Shown here: positions 1 through 5,711 of the stretch, piece by piece
Layout of the letters: every line of letters starts with the position of its first letter
How positions within the stretch are numbered: the stretch's first letter is position 1
DNA from: Ruminococcaceae bacterium UBA1320
GTDB taxonomy: Bacteria; Bacillota; Clostridia; Oscillospirales; Ethanoligenentaceae
Direction of reading: 5' to 3'
Length of the DNA stretch: 9,255 bases
Assembly: GCA_002306975.1 (NCBI GenBank)
Contig: DBTI01000301.1
Coordinates: forward strand, 295-9,549
The notes under the pieces: model-generated
The model's database searches: none
The model's input: only the letters and a program-made list of their open reading frames with translations
What the model was told of the DNA's origin: nothing
Program-made: the position numbers and the translations under genes

Positions 1-478
1 CCTCGGTTGTGCCGCCGCCGATATCCACCACCATGGAACCGGTGGCCACATCGACCGGAAGGCCTGCGCCGATTGCCGCCGCCATTGGCTCCTCGATGAG
101 GTAAGTGTTTTTCGCGCCGGCCTGATAGGCTGCCTCATCCACCGCGCGCTTTTCCACCTCGGTGACGCCGGACGGGATGCAGATAATGATGCGCGGCTTT
201 GAGAAGGAGCCGCCGATCACCTTTTTAATAAATGCCTTGAGCATGCTTGATGTAATATCAAAATCGGCAATCACACCGTCCTTAAGCGGACGAATGGCCA
301 CAATGGAGCCGGGCGTACGGCCGATCATCTGCTTGGCCTCGTTCCCAACGGCAAGCACTTTTTCACTTTTTACGTCCACGGCCACGACCGAGGGCTCGCG
401 CAGCACAATGCCTTTGCCCTTCATATAAATAAGCGTATTCGCTGTTCCTAAATCTATTCCGATATCACGGGAAAACAT
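1..478 (-). CDS. mreB: MreB/Mbl rod-shape protein (partial, 3' end outside window)
   Basis: Actin-like ATPase that forms membrane-associated filaments and guides the peptidoglycan elongation machinery in rod-shaped cells. The first 159 residues are visible. They hold the phosphate-1 motif DIGIDLGTANT (residues 5-15), the family blocks GKGIVLREPSVVAVD (21-35) and RPLKDGVIADF (63-73), the IEEPMAAAIGAGLP stretch (128-141), and the phosphate-2 motif DIGGGTT (152-158). The protein continues left of the window; the family is normally about 335-345 residues. The ATG at 478 is preceded on the minus strand by AAAGGGG (487-493) with 8 nt spacing, which supports this start. The MFSRDIGIDLG opening resembles B. 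subtilis Mbl as much as MreB, so which paralogue it is stays open; family membership is near certain. The gene is divergent from glf across about 950 bp. Confidence 0.96.
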   Translation of the reverse strand, partial: MFSRDIGIDLGTANTLIYMKGKGIVLREPSVVAVDVKSEKVLAVGNEAKQMIGRTPGSIVAIRPLKDGVIADFDITSSMLKAFIKKVIGGSFSKPRIIICIPSGVTEVEKRAVDEAAYQAGAKNTYLIEEPMAAAIGAGLPVDVATGSMVVDIGGGTTE

Positions 479-630
479 AAAATCTGCCCCTTTCGATTAA
501 GACATTCTTTTATTAATTTTTATATTTGGAAGTTTACACTAGAATGATTAGAATTTATTTAGAATTTTGAAAACAGGAATAAATCTAAAAAATTCCATTA
601 AAAATCAGCGTCTTTAACGCACCTTTAATT

Positions 631-659
631 ATTATAATCCAGTTTTGCCTCATTAACAA
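631..659 (-). promoter_or_regulatory. Probable sigma-A promoter of mreB
   Basis: On the minus strand, TTGTTA (654-659) is followed after exactly 17 bp by a perfect TATAAT (631-636). Transcription would begin near 624 and leave a leader of about 145 nt before the mreB start at 478. The -10 is perfect and the -35 matches 4 of 6. The surroundings are AT-rich, so chance matches are possible, but this is the best-spaced pair upstream of mreB. Confidence 0.55.
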
Positions 660-712
660 CAGTTTATTTGCTTTTGCCATATTTTTTGTTTTATAATAGG
701 GAAAAGAGAAGT

Positions 713-823
713 ATGGCTTTTAATTTTTTGGTCTATTTGATGCAAAGTTTATTACTGTTTTGTAAGTTAATCTATAGCATCTCATTACTTCTTACTTCTT
801 TGTTTAAAGAAATCTTCTTCTAA
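713..823 (+). CDS. Doubtful 36-residue hydrophobic small ORF
   Basis: ATG at 713 opens 36 codons ending in TAA at 821-823. The predicted peptide is dominated by Leu, Phe, Ile and Ser with one hydrophobic stretch (FNFLVYLMQSLLLFCKLIYS and onward), a Lys-Glu pair near the end, and almost no other charge. A possible promoter lies just upstream: TTGCTT (668-673), 18 bp, TATAAT (692-697). Its start point near 704 would leave only about 9 nt of leader. AGGG at 698-701 is a weak ribosome site 11 nt from the ATG, but that promoter would probably not transcribe it. T-rich DNA encodes Phe/Leu-rich peptides by chance, so this may be noise. If real it would be a single-span membrane peptide; no family is recognised. 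Confidence 0.18.
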   Translation: MAFNFLVYLMQSLLLFCKLIYSISLLLTSLFKEIFF

Positions 824-1016
824 TGGAAACTTTGTCGCTTGCACCATAGCGAGATAGTTCTCTTTTGTTCTTGATTTAAAAGTACATTCTTAAAATCAGA
901 AATCAATTAGCATAAAAGAGCCGCCGCAAAAGCAATTAGATAAACACTATTTTATAGCCACGCAACCGCGGAGAGCACGAAAGCCCCGGAGAAGAATGGG
1001 AAGAGCACGGAGGGAA

Positions 1017-1246
1017 CCGAAAACAAAACGGCGGAGCCTTTTGTTTTCGGCAAAATGGCTTTGACTGTTTGAGCATAACGCGAGTTCAAAGCCATTTTGC
1101 CGAGAGAGCTAAAAGTAGAGCGATAACAAACTTATTCGTGACCGGAGTCGGTGCCCTCAAGCACGGGTCGAGGGCGGCAGCCCCGCGGTTTTTTAGTTCC
1201 TTTTTTTGGCGTCAAAAAAGGAACCGCCCGCCACGGCGTGAGTGGC
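1017..1246. repeat. GC-rich multi-hairpin intergenic element
   Basis: Five inverted repeats follow each other. (a) CCGAAAACAAAA at 1017-1028 pairs perfectly with 1039-1050. (b) A 17-bp perfect arm at 1048-1064 (CGGCAAAATGGCTTTGA) pairs with 1086-1102. (c) GCCCTC 1153-1158 pairs with GAGGGC 1170-1175. (d) GTTCC plus a T run (1196-1207) pairs with an A run plus GGAAC (1214-1224), with one length difference in the run. (e) GCCAC 1230-1234 pairs with GTGGC 1242-1246. Arms a and b overlap by three bases, so both may not form at once. The composition differs from both flanks. I associate this kind of element with dispersed repeats in Oscillospiraceae genomes; that is recollection, not a search. Its true ends may extend to about 955 and 1257. 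Confidence 0.7.
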
Positions 1247-1435
1247 AAAGTTTTTTCTATTAGGAATGTTTTTTTGAAAAAATACGAAACCACTGATCGC
1301 GGCGTTAGCTATAAATTCATTATAATAGAATAGCTCTTTAGAAGATAAATACAACGTCAATACTTATATCAATAAAAAATAAAAAAATAAGTTGCGCCTA
1401 TGTCAATGGTGCAAAAAAACATGGAGGTATAACCA

Positions 1436-2602
1436 TTGGAAAATATGATAAAAGATATCGATATCCTTGTTATCGGCTGCGGCTTCTCCGGTGCCGCCGC
1501 CGCAAGGCGGCTCGCCGAAAACGGCCTTAAAGTGCTTGTAATCGAAAAAAGAGAACACATAGCCGGAAACATGTTTGATTACACGGATAAAAACGGTGTG
1601 CTGGCGCATCGCTACGGCCCTCATATATTTCATACAAACGATAAAAGCGTTTTTGAGTTTTTGAGCCGCTTTTCCGATTTCGTGCCTTATGAGCACCGGG
1701 TTCTTGGCAGGATAGACGGGCAATATGTTCCCATTCCGTTCAACTTCAAATCCATGGATATTCTCTTTGGGCGGGAAAAAACGCAAAGGTTAAAGACCGC
1801 TCTCAAAGAAGCCTTTGGCAATCGTGAAAGGGTAACGGTCACCGAACTGCTCTCAGGCTCCGGAGAGGTAAAGGCTGCAGGCAAATTTATTTTTGAAAAG
1901 GTTTTTCTCCATTACACCGCAAAACAGTGGGGGATGCCTCCCGAAAAGGTTGATAAATCCGTGTTAAGTCGCGTGCCCGTTGTTCTCGGATATGACGACC
2001 GGTATTTTTCGGACACTTTTCAGTTTATGCCAGCCGGCGGCTTTACCAGGCTCTTTGAAAAAATGCTCGACCATGAAAATATCACCGTCAAGCTTCAATG
2101 CGACGCACAACGGTTTGTTAAAACGGACGCAGCGCACGGAACTGTTGAATTTAACGGTGTGCCGTTTACAAAGCCGATAATCTGGACAGCTCCACCGGAT
2201 GACCTTTTTGGATGCGTATATGGGAAGTTACCCTACCGCTCACTTGACCTTGTTCTTGAACGGCATCATGAAACTACTTATCAGCCTGCCGCAGTAGTAA
2301 ACTATCCTAATGAAGAGGATTTTACACGAATAACCGAATTTAAATACCTCACCGGTCAGAAAATTGACGGCGCGACAACAATAATGAAGGAATACCCAAT
2401 GCCCTATCTGCCCGAGGCGGAAAAAGGAAACATTCCGTATTACCCGATCATAGGTGAAGAAAATTCCGCGTTATTTAACCGCTATGCAGAGCTTGCCTCT
2501 GGAATTAAAAATCTTCATCTTTGCGGCAGACTTGCACAATACAGATATTGCAATATGGATGGCGCGGTTGCCGGAGCGCTTGCACTTGCGGATAATATTT
2601 AA
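1436..2602 (+). CDS. glf: UDP-galactopyranose mutase
   Basis: Flavoenzyme that interconverts UDP-galactopyranose and UDP-galactofuranose in the cytoplasm, supplying galactofuranose for surface polysaccharides. The 388-residue length fits the bacterial family (about 365-390). The Rossmann FAD motif GCGFSG is at 14-19, with the following acidic/basic pair in VIEKR (35-39). The YGPHIFHT block is at 60-67, the conserved KQWG with Trp165 at 163-166, Arg179 at 179, and the Arg of TRITEFK at 298. The C-terminal GRLAQYRYCNMD block (364-375) replaces the usual YYDMD with YCNMD, a small deviation. The TTG at 1436 is chosen because GGAGG (1423-1427) lies 8 nt upstream; the in-frame ATG at 1445 would be 17 nt away. 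No glycosyltransferase gene lies beside it, and the gene is transcribed alone, ending in a strong terminator. Confidence 0.96.
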   Translation: MENMIKDIDILVIGCGFSGAAAARRLAENGLKVLVIEKREHIAGNMFDYTDKNGVLAHRYGPHIFHTNDKSVFEFLSRFSDFVPYEHRVLGRIDGQYVPIPFNFKSMDILFGREKTQRLKTALKEAFGNRERVTVTELLSGSGEVKAAGKFIFEKVFLHYTAKQWGMPPEKVDKSVLSRVPVVLGYDDRYFSDTFQFMPAGGFTRLFEKMLDHENITVKLQCDAQRFVKTDAAHGTVEFNGVPFTKPIIWTAPPDDLFGCVYGKLPYRSLDLVLERHHETTYQPAAVVNYPNEEDFTRITEFKYLTGQKIDGATTIMKEYPMPYLPEAEKGNIPYYPIIGEENSALFNRYAELASGIKNLHLCGRLAQYRYCNMDGAVAGALALADNI

Positions 2603-2608
2603 TAAAGA

Positions 2609-2648
2609 ACGACTGCCTTATAACGCAAATGTAAGGCAGTCGTTTTTT
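2609..2648 (+). terminator. Intrinsic terminator of glf
   Basis: ACGACTGCCTTA (2609-2620) pairs perfectly over 12 bp with 2632-2643 across an 11-nt loop. The right arm runs into six T residues (2643-2648). It begins 6 bp after the glf stop codon. This is a clear rho-independent terminator and isolates glf from the downstream operon. Confidence 0.95.
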
Positions 2649-2758
2649 AATAGCCAGAGTTAGATATCGAAAAGATAAAAAATTTCCGACTAATTATTTC
2701 GATTTATTACTTATTCGACAAATAAAGACAGGATAATGCATTTTTCTTCAGAATTTTA

Positions 2759-2787
2759 TTGACTACATAAGAATATCAAACTATAAT
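2759..2787 (+). promoter_or_regulatory. Strong sigma-A promoter of the repeat-protein operon
   Basis: TTGACT (2759-2764) and TATAAT (2782-2787) are separated by exactly 17 bp, which is near consensus. Transcription would start around 2794, giving a leader of about 95 nt to the ATG at 2890. The leader carries a 10-bp-period direct repeat AATTTAAG (2818-2825 and 2828-2835) and ends in a hairpin around the ribosome site. It is the first promoter downstream of the glf terminator, so it probably drives both repeat-protein genes. Confidence 0.8.
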
Positions 2788-2862
2788 TATCCCTATAGTG
2801 TAATTTCGTGTATAGTTAATTTAAGCCAATTTAAGTAATAATAAACATACCCGCTCTTTTAC

Positions 2863-2885
2863 TTGCAATCACAGGGAGGTTGCAA
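2863..2885 (+). promoter_or_regulatory. Ribosome binding site displayed in a hairpin loop
   Basis: TTGCAA at 2863-2868 pairs with TTGCAA at 2880-2885, leaving an 11-nt loop that contains the Shine-Dalgarno GGGAGG (2874-2879), 10 nt before the ATG at 2890. The site decides the start: an in-frame TTG at 2863 has no ribosome site and lies within the left arm. The loop reads ACAGGGAGGT (2871-2880, counting the first base of the right arm), which fits the CsrA binding consensus ACANGGANGU. Any purine-rich ribosome site partly resembles that consensus, so CsrA control is speculative. Confidence 0.55.
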
Positions 2886-2889
2886 AAGC

Positions 2890-5688
2890 ATGTCGAGGCA
2901 CAGAGGTATACAGGCCACGGCGATATTCTTATCGCTTATCTTATGCACACTCTCTGTTGTGAATGAGTTCACGGCAAAAGCACAGTCTTACGGTATCTCC
3001 GGCGGCGACGGCAGTCTGGATACCCCTTACATAATAACCTCGGCGGCAGGGTTTACGGCAATTGACGCAAACCCTGGTGCAAATTACAAACTCGGCTGTG
3101 ATATTGACCTTAGTGATATCCCGTGGTTGACAATCTGCTGTGATACAAATCCTTTTACAGGTGTCTTAGATGGTTCACACCATGTTTTAAAAAATTTCAG
3201 GCCAAGCACAAGCGCCGCGCACTGCGGGCTCTTCGGGGTTATCGGAAATGGCGGTATCGTAGAAAACCTCGGTATCGAAAGTGGCAAAATTACGGGTTTG
3301 AGTGATAAAATCGGCAGTTTTTGCGAGGATAATTACGGCTCTATAAAAAACTGCTTTAATAATATTTCTATTGTAAGCAACAATGATTTCTGCTGCCTTG
3401 GCGGAATAGCCGCTATAAATTTCGGTTCTATTTCAAACTGCTTCAACAGCGGAAGCCTGAAGGGAAAACAATATAGTACCACAGGCGGAATTGCGGCGGA
3501 GAATGAAGGCGAACTTTTAAACTGTTATAATATCGGGCTTATCAGTAAAACCGATATTATGGGAGGCATTGTGGGAACAGGCCGGTGCGATAGCTGTTAT
3601 TTTCTTGCACAAAGCAAGCTGTATGAAACAGGTGGCGGAGATTCTTTCAAAACCGGTGAAACCGCTGATGCCATGAAGTCTCGATCAACATATTCGAATT
3701 GGGATTTTGATGATCTATGGTGCATATCCGCTGATGTAAACTCCGGATATCCTTTTTTTATAATCCCGACGGGCAACGCCAATCTCAGTGCGCTGGTTTT
3801 AAGTGCAGGGCAGCTATCCCCAACTTTTAACGCCGACACTTTTTCTTATACTGCCGAGGTTGAAAACAGCATTTTAAGCGTAACTGTCACCCCAACGGCA
3901 GAAGACTTAAACGCCGTGGTTTCGGTAAATGGCAAGACACCCGACAATGCAGTTACTCTTTCAGAGGGTGAAAACACCATAACTGTTACCGTCAAGGCAA
4001 AGGACGGCACTGTTAAAACATATGCAGTAAAAATCACTCGCGACGCGGCGGGCAACGCCAATCTCAGTGCTCTGACATTAAGCGCAGGCGAGTTATCTCC
4101 GGATTTTAACGCTGACACTTTCTCTTATACCGCCGAGGTTGCAAACAGTATTTCAAGCGTAATTGTCACCCCAACGGCAGAGGATTTAAGCGCCGTGGTT
4201 TTGGTTGACAGCAAAACCGCTGACAACCCGGTTAATCTTTCAGAAGGCGAAAACACCGTAACTGTTACCGTCAAGGCAAAGGACGGCACTGTTAAAACAT
4301 ATACAGTAAAAATCACTCGCGACGCTGTGGGCAACGCTAATCTCAGTGCGCTGTCTTTAAGCGCAGGCGAGTTATCTCCGGCTTTTAACGCCGACACTTT
4401 TTCTTATACCGCCGAGGTTGAAAACAGCGTTTCAAGCGTAACTGTTACCCCAATGGCAGAAGACTTAAACGCCGTGGTTTTGGTTGACAGCAAAACCGCT
4501 GACAACCCGGTTAATCTTTCAGAAGGCGAAAACACCGTAACTGTTACCGTCAAGGCAAAGGACGGCACTGTTAAAACATATACAGTAAAAATCACACGCG
4601 ACGCGGCGGGCAACGCCAATCTCAGTGCTCTGACATTAAGCGCAAGCGAGTTATCTCCGGATTTTAACGCAAAGACTACATTATATTTTGCAAACGTTCA
4701 AAACAATATTTCAAGCATTTCTGTCATTGCCACAGCCGCTGAAAAAACCTCTGTTGTTTCAATTAACGGCATGGAGGCAAGTAACGCTGTTGCACTTAAT
4801 GTCGGTGACAACACGGTGACAATCAACGTAAGAGCAAAGGACGGCACAGAAAAAACCTATACGGTTTTGATTAAACGGGAATACAGCAGATACGTTTTTG
4901 TAACGGCCCCCGGCGCTGATGGAGCATACTCAGCTTTTGCACCGGATTACGCTATGTTTCTAAACGGAAATGACAGCTTCAGTTTTCTTCTTGGCAACGT
5001 TAATGTAACCATGCCCTCATGGCAGTTGCAGACAGCGCTTGCCGCGGGCGGCATGAAGATTTCACAAAAGCCCGTTTCTCAGTCAGTTTTAGCTGATATG
5101 GAACAATATTCCCCCACCGGAACGCTGCTCGCAGGAGCCTTTACTGTTGAAATTTCGGGCGGCATAAAACAGCTTAGCTCCATAGCAAACTTAACCGTAT
5201 CCCTGAATTCAGACCTGTCTGGAATCCTATCCTGCGGCGACCCGAAAATTTATTATTATGATGATATCAGTCATACATTTACCGAAATGGATGCTGTTTT
5301 TGATAAAAATTCTGGCACAGCACAATTTGATACTTCACATTTCAGCACCTTTGTTGTCGCGGTCAACAATCTGAGCACTGTCCCTTTTCACTATACACTG
5401 ACAGCCGACAGCAAATATACAAACATCGGTGGGCAGGCTATGTTTGCTGTAACCGCGTCGCGCGACACAGGCTCTGCAACCCTCAGAAACGGGCGGCTGA
5501 TCGTTGTAACTACTTTAAAATCAGGAAATCAGCTGTTCACTTATCTTCCGCTCTCGGGCGACGTTACTTCATTTCGTGTTTCCGTGGAAAAAGACGCGGT
5601 TAAAAGCATCGTCTATCTTACAAGCAGCAGCTTTGACGGTTACGGTATTCCAACAACCTATGCACTTGTAAAGTCAGTAACAAGCTGA
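2890..5688 (+). CDS. Exported protein: GLUG-type region, four cadherin-like repeats, novel C-terminal region
   Basis: 932 residues from the ATG at 2890, chosen over the in-frame TTG at 2863 because GGGAGG lies 10 nt upstream. Residues 1-31 form a signal peptide (MSRHRG, a hydrophobic core, then a likely cut after AKA). Residues 32-290 resemble GLUG-motif proteins: GDGSLDTPYIIT, YKLGCDIDL, FTGVLDG, then GGIAAINFGSISNCFNSG-like units near 141-157, 171-190, 199-218 and 225-238, closing with WDFDDLW and GYPFF. This part carries 13 cysteines (70-278). Four cadherin-like beta-sandwich repeats (Pfam PF12733 type, each ending in a KxYxVxIxR strand) span 295-387, 388-480, 481-573 and 574-664. Residues 665-932 match the C-terminus of the next protein. 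No LPXTG, SLH, lipobox or C-terminal membrane segment is seen, so the mode of surface retention is unknown. Probable secreted or wall-associated protein, function unassigned. Confidence 0.93.
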   Translation: MSRHRGIQATAIFLSLILCTLSVVNEFTAKAQSYGISGGDGSLDTPYIITSAAGFTAIDANPGANYKLGCDIDLSDIPWLTICCDTNPFTGVLDGSHHVLKNFRPSTSAAHCGLFGVIGNGGIVENLGIESGKITGLSDKIGSFCEDNYGSIKNCFNNISIVSNNDFCCLGGIAAINFGSISNCFNSGSLKGKQYSTTGGIAAENEGELLNCYNIGLISKTDIMGGIVGTGRCDSCYFLAQSKLYETGGGDSFKTGETADAMKSRSTYSNWDFDDLWCISADVNSGYPFFIIPTGNANLSALVLSAGQLSPTFNADTFSYTAEVENSILSVTVTPTAEDLNAVVSVNGKTPDNAVTLSEGENTITVTVKAKDGTVKTYAVKITRDAAGNANLSALTLSAGELSPDFNADTFSYTAEVANSISSVIVTPTAEDLSAVVLVDSKTADNPVNLSEGENTVTVTVKAKDGTVKTYTVKITRDAVGNANLSALSLSAGELSPAFNADTFSYTAEVENSVSSVTVTPMAEDLNAVVLVDSKTADNPVNLSEGENTVTVTVKAKDGTVKTYTVKITRDAAGNANLSALTLSASELSPDFNAKTTLYFANVQNNISSISVIATAAEKTSVVSINGMEASNAVALNVGDNTVTINVRAKDGTEKTYTVLIKREYSRYVFVTAPGADGAYSAFAPDYAMFLNGNDSFSFLLGNVNVTMPSWQLQTALAAGGMKISQKPVSQSVLADMEQYSPTGTLLAGAFTVEISGGIKQLSSIANLTVSLNSDLSGILSCGDPKIYYYDDISHTFTEMDAVFDKNSGTAQFDTSHFSTFVVAVNNLSTVPFHYTLTADSKYTNIGGQAMFAVTASRDTGSATLRNGRLIVVTTLKSGNQLFTYLPLSGDVTSFRVSVEKDAVKSIVYLTSSSFDGYGIPTTYALVKSVTS
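3772..4881 (+). repeat. Tandem 279-bp coding repeats (3 near-identical plus 1 diverged)
   Basis: Units start at 3772, 4051, 4330 and 4609, exactly 279 bp (93 codons) apart; the fourth is 273 bp. Each begins with the codons for GNANLSAL. Units 2 and 3 are identical over 126 bp (4191-4316 against 4470-4595). The head of unit 4 (4597-4670) matches the head of unit 2 (4039-4112) at 73 of 74 positions, while the rest of unit 4 is strongly diverged. The DNA-level identity indicates recent duplication or gene conversion rather than only protein-level constraint. Confidence 0.95.
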
Positions 5689-5711
5689 CTTTTTATATAG
5701 GACAAAGGCAG

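Larger units (their letters stand above)
479..1435. other. Long intergenic region between divergent mreB and glf
   Basis: These ~950 bp contain no convincing standard gene. The mreB-proximal part (479-950) is very AT-rich and holds the mreB promoter, a pair of TTAGAATTT direct repeats around 549-567, and a doubtful 36-codon ORF (713-823). From about 955 to 1250 the composition turns sharply GC-rich and consists of successive hairpins. From 1255 to 1435 it is AT-rich again. TATAAT at 1321-1326 is the best -10 candidate for glf, but no good -35 lies at the right distance. A hairpin TTGCGCC/GGTGCAA (1392-1398 with 1408-1414, one G-U pair) ends just upstream of the glf ribosome site. Confidence 0.7.

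Noticed and set aside
162..428. Plus-strand 88-codon ORF opposite mreB
   Set aside because: It is antisense to the firmly identified MreB/Mbl coding sequence and resembles no protein.
1017..1246. Retron or group II intron RNA
   Set aside because: Stems are simple successive hairpins, there is no reverse transcriptase gene nearby, and no intron domain V-like motif was seen.
1069..1333. Two overlapping plus-strand ORFs (64 and 60 codons) in the hairpin region
   Set aside because: They run through the inverted repeats, are rich in Arg, Phe and Ala in the way GC-rich hairpin DNA translates, and lack ribosome sites. They are best explained as spurious frames in a structured repeat.
1392..1414. 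Terminator or riboswitch upstream of glf
   Set aside because: The stem is 7 bp with a G-U pair, lacks a plus-strand T tract, and no recognisable riboswitch core precedes it; it may be only a weak leader hairpin.
2863..2889. TTG start for the first repeat protein
   Set aside because: It has no ribosome site upstream, and the Shine-Dalgarno GGGAGG lies inside this stretch, correctly spaced for the ATG at 2890.
3846..4619. Three minus-strand ORFs of 71-90 codons at a 279-bp period
   Set aside because: They are antisense shadows of the tandem repeats in the plus-strand gene; their similarity to each other only reflects the repeat DNA.
3772..4881. CRISPR-like periodic repeats
   Set aside because: The period is 279 bp, entirely in frame, and encodes beta-sandwich domains; there are no short repeats with unique spacers.
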